DNA of 64,000 nt from JAKJGV01 sp964617565 (GTDB taxonomy: Bacteria > Verrucomicrobiota > Kiritimatiellia > CAIQIC01 > JAGNIJ01): the NCBI GenBank assembly GCA_964617565.1, contig CAZTYH010000002.1, positions 1 through 64,000 on the forward strand, written 5' to 3'. Below, one piece after another: positions 33,130-41,319 of the stretch; the stretch's first letter is position 1, and each line of letters opens with the position of its first letter. The translations under genes were made by a program, and so were the position numbers. The notes beneath the pieces were generated by a model that made no database searches, was not told where the DNA came from, and saw nothing but the letters and a program-made list of their open reading frames with translations.

Positions 33130-34562
33130 TGCTCGGCGCTCCACTCCTTCAAACGATCATCCTTAATCAGATCCCACCGGCGCAGGACACGATCAAACTT
33201 CCACTGCATGCGCGCCTGCACATCGCCCAGCGCAACTTCCGGCGTGGCCAGCAGGTTGAAAATCCGGTCCGCCGCAACGGACATTTCATCCACGTATTCG
33301 TTATAAACCGAAATGCGCGGAACCGGAATTGCGTTCGGGCTGCGCGCCAGCGCCAGGAACGTTTCGATATACCGGTTGGGATGGCTGCGTATGAAATCGT
33401 CGCTGGTGGTCGCCAGCGCGCTGAACTTGCGCTGCCCGAGGTTGAGTTTCTCCATGGCAGGCTGCGTGTTGACATACTTTATGAACTCGAACGCTTCGCG
33501 TTCATGGCGTGAGCCGCGCGGGATGACGAGGACATCGCATTCGACCATCGTCACGTTCGGCCACTTTTCGGGATCCCTGGACGGGAACGGAGCCACGGCC
33601 CATTCCAACTCCGGCGCGTATTTATCAATGAAATTGTACATCCAGACACCCTGCATCACCATCGCCACCTGCCCCGCGAGGAACGGGTTCTGAGGCGAGG
33701 CGAAGTTGCCGAATGCGGCGCCGAATTTGCGCAGGTTGTTCAGGCCATACTTTTTCGTATAGCCCTGAAACCAGGTGAACGCCTCGATATTTTCCGGGCT
33801 GTTGGCCGTGATTTTCCGGTCCTCATCCCACAAGCGACCACCGAACCAATATCCCCATACCGCGTTCCACCAACCCGGCTCGGATGGCGTATATCCCAGT
33901 GTAATGATATCGAAACTGTGCGATGCGCGCTCCTCGTCCGTTAATTCAGTGAAGCGAATGCGTTCCTTTTTCCCATTGCGCTTCACTTCGACGAGTGTGA
34001 TCTGCTCTCCCATCCGGTCCAGCTCTTCGATCGTTCGCGGCGGTCGCTCGGGGTCAAGTCCCGCATCGCGAAACATCTTCTTGTTCCAGTGGAGCGCCAC
34101 GCTCGCCGGAGTGGAAGGCAACGCCCACATGAAGCCGCGCAGTTGACACAAATCCCAGAAGACCGGAATGTAATCGTCGCGCGTGATGCCGGCTTCCTCA
34201 AGCAACCGGTTCAAAGGCGTGAGCGCACCCTTCTCCGCATACACGGGAATGTTGTGGGACCAGAGGCCGGCAAGATCAGGCGGGTTGCCGCCGGCAGTCG
34301 CAAGCATCATCTTGTGATCAATGTTGCTGACGGTCAGCTTGCGCACGAAAATGCGGTCTTGGGAGCGGTTGAAGTCATCCACAACCGCCTGCATCGCGTC
34401 GCCTTCAAAGCCCGTCCACTTCTCCCAATATTCGACGAGGATCCGCCCGTCTTCCGTCCGGTCGGACGGCGCACGCACACAACCGGTGCCACATACAAAC
34501 GCGGCGACAAAGACCAGGAATGTCAGACAGGCAAGTTGGGCGTGTTTAGTTATCGAGCTCAC
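33126..34562 (-). CDS. sugar ABC extracellular binding lipoprotein
   Basis: This 478-residue CUT1 solute-binding protein has a lipoprotein signal (lipobox GTGC at about Cys28). Typical features are VEYWEKWTGFEGDAMQAVVDD, the ATAGGNPPDLAGLW segment, AVAPFPSRDPEKWPNV and AFEFIKYVNTQPAMEKL. The start at 34562 is GTG with only a weak Shine-Dalgarno. No ATPase gene is present in the cluster, so a shared MsmK-type ATPase encoded elsewhere would be needed. Because a GH3 hexosaminidase-like gene follows the permeases, an amino-sugar oligosaccharide is a reasonable ligand, but this is inference. Confidence 0.91.
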   Translation of the reverse strand: MSSITKHAQLACLTFLVFVAAFVCGTGCVRAPSDRTEDGRILVEYWEKWTGFEGDAMQAVVDDFNRSQDRIFVRKLTVSNIDHKMMLATAGGNPPDLAGLWSHNIPVYAEKGALTPLNRLLEEAGITRDDYIPVFWDLCQLRGFMWALPSTPASVALHWNKKMFRDAGLDPERPPRTIEELDRMGEQITLVEVKRNGKKERIRFTELTDEERASHSFDIITLGYTPSEPGWWNAVWGYWFGGRLWDEDRKITANSPENIEAFTWFQGYTKKYGLNNLRKFGAAFGNFASPQNPFLAGQVAMVMQGVWMYNFIDKYAPELEWAVAPFPSRDPEKWPNVTMVECDVLVIPRGSRHEREAFEFIKYVNTQPAMEKLNLGQRKFSALATTSDDFIRSHPNRYIETFLALARSPNAIPVPRISVYNEYVDEMSVAADRIFNLLATPEVALGDVQARMQWKFDRVLRRWDLIKDDRLKEWSAEQ

Positions 34563-34593
34563 TTCAAAATGGACTCCCTGATTCGAAGGGCAA

Positions 34594-34622
34594 CTTATAG
34601 CGGCTCTGGCGGGCTATGGCAA
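34594..34622 (-). promoter_or_regulatory. promoter for the sugar ABC/GH3 operon
   Basis: On the minus strand TTGCCA (34622-34617) and TATAAG (34599-34594) are spaced by 17 bp, predicting a transcript start near 34587, about 25 nt before the GTG at 34562. Confidence 0.6.
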
Positions 34623-34716
34623 CGGATTTAAGCCGAAAACTACGAGCGCAGCTCGGCAGGAACCCTCGACAAACGGCATCCCGGGCTTGTCCAAACAGCA
34701 GATTTCAGCCCGACAC

Positions 34717-35433
34717 TCAGCCGATCCGTCGGCGACGGAAATAAACAATCCCGATTCCCGCAAGGCCAATCAAGGCCAGGGCGGAAGGTTCAGGTATGCT
34801 TGTATAAATTACCTGGATATTGGCGATCGCCGTGGAAGGCGCGGTCTCAGAGTGCGTGCCGCCCTCTGTCCACGTGGACTGATGCTGCCATGCCTGGTAA
34901 TTGAGCGTGTAGGTGCCCGCACCGATAAAATCGCTGAGATAAGCCGCATCAATATAAGCCGAAACGGTCACGAACTGGGCTATATTGCTGGCCGGACCGG
35001 GCAGGCTGACGTAGTCAACGTCGAATGTCCGGTTGAACTCACCCACGGGATCGCCGGTTGTCGGATCGAGCACGAAATTATCGGTTATGGTATTGAAGAC
35101 GCTGGCAAACGGATTGCCGCTCCCATTGTCCACCCGCACCACTCCGGACGTGAGAGCCGAGCGAATGCCAAGCGTTCCTCCAACCGCTGCGGTCTCCCCG
35201 GAGTCATTATCCCATTCAAGCGATCCTTCATACATCCACGTGCTGAAGATAACCTGAACCGAAGCAAGCGGGCCGTTTACGCCTTCATCATAGCGATCGA
35301 ACGTCAGCGCCGCCGTGTAGCCGGGCACATGATAGTCTATCTGTTCGGTCTGGATAATCGTACTTGCATAACCGCCGAAAGAGACAAAAAAGACAAACAA
35401 CAACAAGGCCGCAAAAATAGCCGTAGACTTCAC
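34717..35433 (-). CDS. PEP-CTERM sorting-domain protein
   Basis: The 238-residue secreted protein has a signal peptide (about 1-24, ending SFGGYAS), a beta-rich domain with many Thr, Ser, Gly and Asp residues, and a C-terminal sorting tail: IPEPSALALIGLAGIGIVYF followed by RRRR. The tail is recognised by an exosortase, which cuts at PEP and usually attaches or releases the protein at the surface in exopolysaccharide-producing bacteria. The GTG at 35433 is chosen because AGGAGG (35446-35441) sits 7 bp upstream; the frame extends to 35505 without a better site. No exosortase gene is in the window. Confidence 0.9.
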   Translation of the reverse strand: MKSTAIFAALLLFVFFVSFGGYASTIIQTEQIDYHVPGYTAALTFDRYDEGVNGPLASVQVIFSTWMYEGSLEWDNDSGETAAVGGTLGIRSALTSGVVRVDNGSGNPFASVFNTITDNFVLDPTTGDPVGEFNRTFDVDYVSLPGPASNIAQFVTVSAYIDAAYLSDFIGAGTYTLNYQAWQHQSTWTEGGTHSETAPSTAIANIQVIYTSIPEPSALALIGLAGIGIVYFRRRRIG

Positions 35434-35526
35434 AGGAAAACCTCCTAACGCCGGGCTTGTACCCGCATGGAACAGACGGATATCGAAAACCCGTCTTCCG
35501 ACCAACCCCTCCCAGAGTTGGCGCAG

Positions 35527-35555
35527 AGGCTACAAGAGGGGCTGTTTACAGTCAA
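35527..35555 (-). promoter_or_regulatory. promoter for the PEP-CTERM gene
   Basis: On the minus strand TTGACT (35555-35550) and TAGCCT (35532-35527) are 17 bp apart. The predicted leader is about 87 nt, contains a small AGACGG/CCGTCT hairpin and ends in AGGAGG before the GTG at 35433. Confidence 0.5.
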
Positions 35556-35595
35556 TGCGAAAAAAAGCAGCCCGAGTTAACGCAAGGGAATCCGC

Positions 35596-36315
35596 TTACC
35601 TGGGCGTGCAACAAGCATAGTGTCTGGCTGGTCCTATTGACGCGCGACCAGGCTTGCGAAGGCCGCCGGGCCGGGGAATCGGGTGCATTTCCACGCACAA
35701 ATCGTCAACCCATATGGCCTGGGGCTGTCCCTTCAAACCCTGGCCCATGACAACAACAGAAACGCGCAAGCTCTTGGATTCGGGAGGTATTCGCCCATGA
35801 ACCTCCACAAGATGCCAGGTGTCGGATGCATGAACGCCCGGATCCAGCGGCGGACTTACATAAACACAACCGGGGATCATACGCGTGCCTTCCGGATCCT
35901 CGAAATATTCAACGCGCAGGTGTGCCTGCGCACCCGGTTGCAGAGGCAGCACACTCGAACTGAAATAGAGCCATACGCCCGCCTGCACTTTTCGACGAAG
36001 ATCGCATACAACCGTCTGCATGATGCCCGCCCATGCAACAGACTCCTTCGACCCATCGTCCCAAACCTCAAGCCGAACGGCCTGCTTCCCGCTACGCACA
36101 AAATCGCCCGCGCCACCTGCGACAAGGCGACCGCCCCCGCTGCCGCCATAAGCACCGCCGCCATAAGGTCCTTCAAAAGGAGCTTCTTCGCATTCCTCGA
36201 AACCAAAACGCAAAAGTTGGGCGGGACAGAAAAAGACGGCCAGCGTCACAAACGCCAGCGCCAGCGCCGGCAAGACCGCCCGGCGGCCTTGCTCATGCCA
36301 TGTCGTCCGGTTCAT
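35596..36315 (-). CDS. exported protein, probable beta-sandwich (carbohydrate-binding-like)
   Basis: The 239-residue product has an N-terminal hydrophobic signal or anchor (LPALALAFVTLAVFF, about 14-28), then a FGFEECEEAPF start and a Gly-rich stretch. A roughly 130-residue domain follows, with strand-like segments (QAVRLEVWDDGS, AGVWLYFSSS, AHLRVEYFEDPEGTR and IWVDDLCVEM). This pattern, a GFE opening plus a W/D-containing closing strand, is common in jelly-roll carbohydrate-binding modules. The ATG at 36315 was chosen over 36363 because it sits immediately before the basic/hydrophobic signal. The fold is inference; no catalytic motif is seen. Confidence 0.6.
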   Translation of the reverse strand: MNRTTWHEQGRRAVLPALALAFVTLAVFFCPAQLLRFGFEECEEAPFEGPYGGGAYGGSGGGRLVAGGAGDFVRSGKQAVRLEVWDDGSKESVAWAGIMQTVVCDLRRKVQAGVWLYFSSSVLPLQPGAQAHLRVEYFEDPEGTRMIPGCVYVSPPLDPGVHASDTWHLVEVHGRIPPESKSLRVSVVVMGQGLKGQPQAIWVDDLCVEMHPIPRPGGLRKPGRASIGPARHYACCTPR

Positions 36316-36403
36316 ATCACAGTGTTGTCCGGCCGCAGCCAGAATACAGCCATGCCGAAACAACCCCGCCGTTCAAACAGGACGCTGTTCGGCTGAGGTA
36401 ATT

Positions 36404-38302
36404 ATGATACCAAGCACCCCCGGCGGCTGCACGGCAAAAAAACAGGGCAACAGAAGCGTTGCCAAGAAAGGGATATATCTTAGAGTGACGGTCATGCCAA
36501 CAAGCATCATCGCCCGACTGATATGCGGCGCGAAGAAGCACCCGGCCGCCGCAGGCTGGGGGTTGATCCTGCTCTCCCTGGCGGCGATGGTTCACTGGTC
36601 CTGGCTTACATGGCCCGATCCCATGATTGATTTCGGGCGCGAGGCCTATGTGCCCTGGAAATTATCGGAGGGCGCCGTCCTGTATCGTGACATCGCCTAT
36701 CACAACGGGCCCCTCTCGCCTTATCTCAACGCTCTTTTTTTTCGACTTTTTCATCCGAGCCTTCACCTCCTGTTTTCAATCAACGGCATCCTGCTTCTCA
36801 TCATGCTTGCCCTCGTTTACACCTGGGCGCTCAAAATCAGCGGTCGCATCGGAGCCCTCGCGTCTGCACTGGTTTTTATTCTGCTGTTTGCTTTCGAACG
36901 TTTCCTGCCTTATGGCAACTACAACTGGATGGCCCCTTATTCTCACGAAATGACACACGGCCTTCTCCTGGCCACCGCAAGCCTGCTTTGCCTCGTTTCC
37001 AACAACACGAAAAAGAGCCTTCGTTTCCTTGCCGCCGGAGCAATCGCAGGACTTGTATTCCTCACAAAGAGCGAGATATTTATCGCGCTCGCATGCGCCA
37101 TCACCACCGTTTTTATCCTTCGTTTTGAACGCAGGGGCCTGTTGTTATTCATGTGTGGTTTCTTGGTTCCCGTCCTTTCCTCTTTTCTGCTCTTTCTGAC
37201 TTTCCTGCCTGTTGCCGAATCGGCAGCGGCGACTTCCGGCGCATGGAGATATGTCATTGCGGGCGGCTTGAAATCCGTGTTCGCGCAAACCTACGCGGGC
37301 ACGGACTCGCTTGGAGCCTCGCTGGCCCTTCTCTCGAGTTCCGTGCTGGGCGTTGCCGCGATGCTTGTGCTGCTGGCAGCCGTATCGTGGAAGTTGTTCA
37401 GCCACGCCGAACGCACAGGCGCCTTCACCATTTCGTTCCTGGTCACGGCCGGATTTCTTCTTCTGGCGGGCAAAACCGTGCAGGTGGATTATGCGTTCCT
37501 CGGCCTGCCGGCCTGGTGCGTCATGCTGATTGCTTTCAGCGCATTCCGCCTGAAAAAGTCGGATCGGGACGATGAAAGAATCCGGTGGCGCGCCGCGCTT
37601 GTCTTTGCCGTTTTTTCCCTCGTGCTTCTGCTGAAAGTTCTTTTGAGCACGCAAATCATCCATTACGGATTCGTCCTCGCGCTGCCCGCGACAATCCTGT
37701 GTGTGTGCGCGCTGCTGGATTGGCTGCCCGAACTGTTGTCCCGGCATCGTACAGGCGCCGAACAAATATTCCGTGCCGGCGCAGGCGGCCTCCTCGTCGG
37801 AACGATCGCCTGGTTCCTCCAAGTGATGCATACCAACCTCGCGCCGCAAACTCATTCCGTCGGCTGGAACGGTGATGTCTTCAGAGCCGACCTGCGCGGC
37901 GCATCGCTGCAGCAGGCAGCCGAAACAATGCGGGCGCGTTTTGCTCCATCCGACACGCTCGTAGTCGTTCCCGAATCGGAAATGTTGAACTACCTGCTGC
38001 GCGCAAAAAACCCGACCCCCTACGGAAATTTTAATCCGCACCAGCTGGAAATCTTCGGCGAAAATCGCGTCGTGGTCGCGCTGGCCGAATCGCCGCCGAC
38101 CCATGTGATCTGGGTGGACCGAATCTACGATGAATACGACGCGGACTATCTCGGAAAAGATTACGGACGGCAGCTTGTGCGATGGCTCATGGAAAATTAC
38201 GATGCAATCGAATCCCTTGCGCCGGGCAGCCGGTTGATGGAATCGCGTATGCCCATATTGCTCTTCAAGCGGAAGCCTTCTACAGTGGGAGCCGCGCCAT
38301 GA
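36404..38302 (+). CDS. polytopic membrane protein, glycosyltransferase-39/GT-C-like
   Basis: The 632-residue integral membrane protein has about 11 helices. After the first helix the extracytoplasmic loop contains DFGREAYVPWKLSEGAVLYRD and YHNGPLSPYLNALFF, the acidic D..RE type loop expected of GT-C lipid-linked sugar transferases (PMT/ArnT-like). A soluble C-terminal domain of about 130 residues follows (for example DTLVVVPESEMLNYLLR and THVIWVDRIYDEY). GAGG five bases upstream supports the ATG at 36404; ATG 36494 (MPTSIIARL) is an alternative that removes 30 residues. It overlaps the next gene by ATGA. Confidence 0.75.
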   Translation: MIPSTPGGCTAKKQGNRSVAKKGIYLRVTVMPTSIIARLICGAKKHPAAAGWGLILLSLAAMVHWSWLTWPDPMIDFGREAYVPWKLSEGAVLYRDIAYHNGPLSPYLNALFFRLFHPSLHLLFSINGILLLIMLALVYTWALKISGRIGALASALVFILLFAFERFLPYGNYNWMAPYSHEMTHGLLLATASLLCLVSNNTKKSLRFLAAGAIAGLVFLTKSEIFIALACAITTVFILRFERRGLLLFMCGFLVPVLSSFLLFLTFLPVAESAAATSGAWRYVIAGGLKSVFAQTYAGTDSLGASLALLSSSVLGVAAMLVLLAAVSWKLFSHAERTGAFTISFLVTAGFLLLAGKTVQVDYAFLGLPAWCVMLIAFSAFRLKKSDRDDERIRWRAALVFAVFSLVLLLKVLLSTQIIHYGFVLALPATILCVCALLDWLPELLSRHRTGAEQIFRAGAGGLLVGTIAWFLQVMHTNLAPQTHSVGWNGDVFRADLRGASLQQAAETMRARFAPSDTLVVVPESEMLNYLLRAKNPTPYGNFNPHQLEIFGENRVVVALAESPPTHVIWVDRIYDEYDADYLGKDYGRQLVRWLMENYDAIESLAPGSRLMESRMPILLFKRKPSTVGAAP

Positions 38303-39273
38303 AGAACACCGGTCTGCGTGTCTCGTTTTGCCTGCTGGTACTGGGCTTCGCCCTGTTCCATTTTGCGGATAACGTCGCGGACCCCGATCTCTGGGGTCAT
38401 GTGCTTTTCGGCCAGCGCATGCTAAAGACGGGGGGCGTCGAAAAGTCCGAGCCGTTTTCATGGACCGCGCCCGGCGCTCCGTGGATCAACCACGAAGTGC
38501 TGGCGGAAATCGCGCTCGGCGCTTCCCACGCCTTCGCGGGCGGCGCAGGAATTCTGTTGCTGAAAACGCTCGTCGGCATGCTGACTTTCTGGATCGCCTT
38601 GCGGCTGGGCGCGGAACACCTGACGTGGCCATGGCGCAGCATTGCATGGATACTGGGCTTGATCGCGTCGGTCGAAATCTCTTTCGGATTCGCCGCGCGC
38701 CCGCAGATTTTCAGCGCGATGGGGCTGGCGGTATTGTTCTGGATTTTGCGCCGCGTTTTCGATGGCCGCAAAGCATGGGCGGTCTTGCTGCCACTTTTGT
38801 TTTTTATCTGGATCAACACGCACGGCGGCGCGCTGGCGGGATTGCTCCTGCTCGGCATCGGGTTTGCGGCCTGGTGTTTTGAGTCTCTGTTTGCCCGGCG
38901 GGAAAAAGGTTCTGCCTCAGGGCTTGTTGTTGTGGGTGTGGCCGTGGCTCTTTCCGCCGCCGCCATGCTGCTGAATCCGTGGGGCCTGCAACTGCCTGTA
39001 TGGCTGATCGAAAGCGTGAGCTGGGTAAGGCCGGAAATTCACGAATGGAACCCGATCCGGCTGGATATCGAGCGCGCCCCGTTCTTCATGCTTCTCGGAA
39101 TTTCGGNNNNNNNNNNNNNNNNNNNNNNNNNNNNNNNNNNNNNNNNNNNNNNNNNNNNNNNNNNNNNNNNNNNNNNNNNNNNNNNNNNNNNNNNNNNNNN
39201 NNNNNNCGAAGCGGTTGAAGGCAGCGCCGCGTTTCCTTCGCGGCGCCCGGCAAGAGTGTTCCAGAAGTTCTGA
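38299..39273 (+). CDS. polytopic membrane protein, interrupted by assembly gap
   Basis: The ATG at 38299 overlaps the stop of the upstream GT-C-like gene. The 269 residues read before the gap (39107-39206) form about eight helices, with loop motifs DNVADPDLWGHVLFGQRML and FSWTAPGAPWINHEVLAEI. The D-P-D-L-W-G-H element in the first outer loop and the W-x-N-H-E element are typical of a family of membrane proteins of unknown function found near glycosyltransferases. After the gap, a frame that stops at 39273 may be the C-terminus, because a terminator follows 12 bp later; the true frame across the gap is unknown. Confidence 0.68.
   Translation: MKNTGLRVSFCLLVLGFALFHFADNVADPDLWGHVLFGQRMLKTGGVEKSEPFSWTAPGAPWINHEVLAEIALGASHAFAGGAGILLLKTLVGMLTFWIALRLGAEHLTWPWRSIAWILGLIASVEISFGFAARPQIFSAMGLAVLFWILRRVFDGRKAWAVLLPLLFFIWINTHGGALAGLLLLGIGFAAWCFESLFARREKGSASGLVVVGVAVALSAAAMLLNPWGLQLPVWLIESVSWVRPEIHEWNPIRLDIERAPFFMLLGISXXXXXXXXXXXXXXXXXXXXXXXXXXXXXXXXXXEAVEGSAAFPSRRPARVFQKF
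39107..39206. other. assembly gap (100 N)
   Basis: One hundred Ns join two contigs inside the membrane protein gene. The real distance is unknown; the ends share no visible overlap. Confidence 0.99.
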
Positions 39274-39284
39274 GACACAATCAC

Positions 39285-39304
39285 GCGGTCTCCAGACCGC
39301 TTTT
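39285..39304 (+). terminator. intrinsic terminator
   Basis: GCGGTC (39285-39290), a TCCA loop, GACCGC (39295-39300) and a TTTT tail follow the plus-strand stop at 39273 by 11 bp. Confidence 0.65.
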
Positions 39305-39346
39305 CATCGGACGGATTCTTTGCATGGTTACTTCCGGGACACGACA

Positions 39347-39390
39347 CTAGCCCGCTTATTGCACGGGTACTCGTGCAATATGCGGGCTAG
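39347..39390. terminator. long hairpin overlapping the vWA gene stop
   Basis: Arms of 19 bp (39347-39365 and 39372-39390, one mismatch) with a 6-nt loop form a long hairpin. The right arm covers the TAG stop codon (39389-39387) of the minus-strand vWA gene, so the structure marks the 3' end of that seven-gene operon. No T-run follows on the minus strand. Confidence 0.6.
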
Positions 39391-40418
39391 CGTGAGATCA
39401 CTTTGCTGCGGCCGCCGGTGGTGCGGGCTACAGCCTTGAAGAAGTCAATCGCCTGCTTGCCTCTCTCATTATCGTGCGGCTTGTAGAGGATCGGATTGAT
39501 CTTCACCGCGCGGCCCGTCGTGCGCTCGATGTCTTTCGCGAAGGTCAGAATCTGGTCCTTGTGATCCGTGATTTCGATGCCCGTATGCGCATCGCCCTGC
39601 TTGAGATACGGCGGGTCGTCGGTCAGCACAAACATCGTGTCGCATCCCATTTCGACCGCCATGCGGATCGCTTCGGAAGGCGTACTGCCGGAATAGCCGC
39701 GGCGATTGCCCTCGCGGCGCGAATCAAAAGTCTTTCCAATATACGCAATTGCTTTCTGCTTGTTGTCTTCCGTCGCGAAGACCATTTCGGGCGCGAACGA
39801 GTCAGCACCATCCACGAAAACGATGATGTTGAATTTCGTGCCCGGATTCATTACCTGCATCATTTCCGCCGCCTGCTTTGCAACATCCTGCTGCACGCCT
39901 TTCGCCACCATGCTGGGGCTGATGTCCATCAGGATGCAGATCGCACGCGTACGCACATTCTCGCCGAAAAACTTCGTGTCGGAATAGCCGGTCCCCCCGG
40001 TCAAGCCGCGCCCCGCGCCGCCGCCCGCGCCGGTCAGTCCACCCAACCGTCCCGCCTGTGCGCCCATCAACGGCGTGTCGCGCATGCTCTTGATGTCCGG
40101 CGTCTTCAGATCGGGCATCGGGGGCAGCGCAACCTTGGACGGCGCCTCGGTCACCAGGCGTTGCAGCACCTGCGGCTTCCGCACCTGCTTCTGCATCTGT
40201 TTGACACGGATGCTGTGTTCCAGCTTGCGGGCGGGAATGGACGGATTCTTCTTCCCCTCGAACATGACCTTCTGCCGACTCTGGATTACAATGACCGTCA
40301 GGAACGCCGCTGACAGAACAAAAACGACATGTACCGCAATGCTGATTGCAATGGCTTGCGCGGTCATCTTGCGGACCTTGCCGCCGACCGTCTGGTTGTT
40401 CTGGACCGGTTCGGTCAA
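39387..40418 (-). CDS. TonB/TolA-type anchor fused to von Willebrand A domain
   Basis: The 343-residue protein is built in three parts. Residues about 20-45 form a transmembrane helix, AIAISIAVHVVFVLSAAF, in which Ser26 and His30 reproduce the SxxxH motif through which TonB and TolA couple to ExbB/ExbD or TolQ/TolR. Residues about 50-150 form a Lys/Arg- and Pro-containing, then Gly-rich, periplasmic linker. Residues about 155-343 form a vWA domain with a complete MIDAS metal site: DISPSM (D165, S167, S169), Thr246 in SGSTPSEA and Asp267 in VLTDDPP. It is the last gene of an operon after exbB, exbD and exbD. I infer that it replaces TonB/TolA as the energised arm, with the vWA domain binding an envelope partner. 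Confidence 0.88.
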   Translation of the reverse strand: MTEPVQNNQTVGGKVRKMTAQAIAISIAVHVVFVLSAAFLTVIVIQSRQKVMFEGKKNPSIPARKLEHSIRVKQMQKQVRKPQVLQRLVTEAPSKVALPPMPDLKTPDIKSMRDTPLMGAQAGRLGGLTGAGGGAGRGLTGGTGYSDTKFFGENVRTRAICILMDISPSMVAKGVQQDVAKQAAEMMQVMNPGTKFNIIVFVDGADSFAPEMVFATEDNKQKAIAYIGKTFDSRREGNRRGYSGSTPSEAIRMAVEMGCDTMFVLTDDPPYLKQGDAHTGIEITDHKDQILTFAKDIERTTGRAVKINPILYKPHDNERGKQAIDFFKAVARTTGGRSKVISR

Positions 40419-40858
40419 AGCCCTTCCTCCTCGACCGCGAATGTCACGCTCGCGATTTTAGCCGCCGCGCACACGTTCAGCACGTCCACGACCCGCTGGT
40501 GCTTCACGCGTTCCGCGGGGGCAATCGTGATCATCGCGGGCACCTTGTTTGCGTCCGCCGTCTGTTTGAAGCGAATCAATGTCTTCTGCAATTCCGGAAG
40601 GTCGGGATCTTCCGGATTGTCGTACTGCAGATCGTTCAGAAACACGCGCCCGTCTTCCGCGATTTCTATGACCTGCTCGTCCGGGATTTCCACGGAGTCC
40701 GACTGATCCGCCACGCCCGGCAAGGCAAAGCTGATATCCGCCTCCTGCCGGTAAAAGGTCGTGGACACCATGAAAAAGATGAGCAGCAGAAAGACGCAGT
40801 CAATCATCGGCGTCATCTGGATTTCCATCTTCTCTTCCGGCGCGCGGCGCAGTTTCAT
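40415..40858 (-). CDS. exbD: ExbD/TolR family protein (second copy)
   Basis: This is a proton-channel accessory subunit of 147 residues. One transmembrane helix (MTPMIDCVFLLLIFFM) carries the conserved channel Asp20. The periplasmic domain follows (FALPGVADQSDSVEIPDEQ, VIEIAEDGRVFLND and the VPAMITIAPAERVKH strand), ending in the usual VLNVCAAAKIASVTFA. It overlaps the upstream exbD and the downstream vWA gene by ATGA on both sides. Confidence 0.92.
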   Translation of the reverse strand: MKLRRAPEEKMEIQMTPMIDCVFLLLIFFMVSTTFYRQEADISFALPGVADQSDSVEIPDEQVIEIAEDGRVFLNDLQYDNPEDPDLPELQKTLIRFKQTADANKVPAMITIAPAERVKHQRVVDVLNVCAAAKIASVTFAVEEEGL

Positions 40859-41319
40859 GAGCCACCTCCCGGGTTGCTCTGGAACGTGCCGAAGATGATG
40901 TCGAACACGCCCGCGCCCGCGCAGGAGCGGATCGCGCGGCGCACCAGGGCAAAATCGGCGTTGCGATCAATGCGCATATAAACGCGCAACTCCGGATCTT
41001 CGTTGCGTCGCGCGGAAATTGTCTTCTGCAAACCGGCGTCGTCGAGCAGGTCGCCGTAAACAAGGAAGGGGCGCTCTTCCGTCACCGATTCGCCGGTGCC
41101 CGTGACGGTGCCGACCGGAAGAATATTCACCACGCCGCGCCCGCGCAGATCCTCCGGCACCGCCGCTTTCGGCGCCACGGGCAATTGCACTTCCGGTATG
41201 AGGTCCACCTTCGACATTGTCGCGGCGCACATGAAGAAGATGAGCAGCAGGAAGACGCAATCAATCATCGGCGTCATATCCACGCCCAGCTCCACATCGT
41301 TTTGCCTGCGCAATTTCAT
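40855..41319 (-). CDS. exbD: ExbD/TolR family protein (first copy)
   Basis: The 154-residue paralogue has the same N-terminal segment MTPMIDCVFLLLIFFM with Asp20. Its periplasmic domain differs (RGRGVVNILPVGTVTGTGES) and ends with ELRVYMRIDRNADFALVRRA and the FDIIFGTF strand. Two divergent ExbD copies with one ExbB suggest a heteromeric dimer inside the ExbB pentamer. It overlaps exbB upstream by ATGA. Confidence 0.92.
   Translation of the reverse strand: MKLRRQNDVELGVDMTPMIDCVFLLLIFFMCAATMSKVDLIPEVQLPVAPKAAVPEDLRGRGVVNILPVGTVTGTGESVTEERPFLVYGDLLDDAGLQKTISARRNEDPELRVYMRIDRNADFALVRRAIRSCAGAGVFDIIFGTFQSNPGGGS

Noticed and set aside
37145..38461. 438-residue minus-strand frame
   Set aside because: It is antisense to two polytopic membrane protein genes that overlap by ATGA; its sequence is low in hydrophobic segments and rich in Arg/Gly/His.
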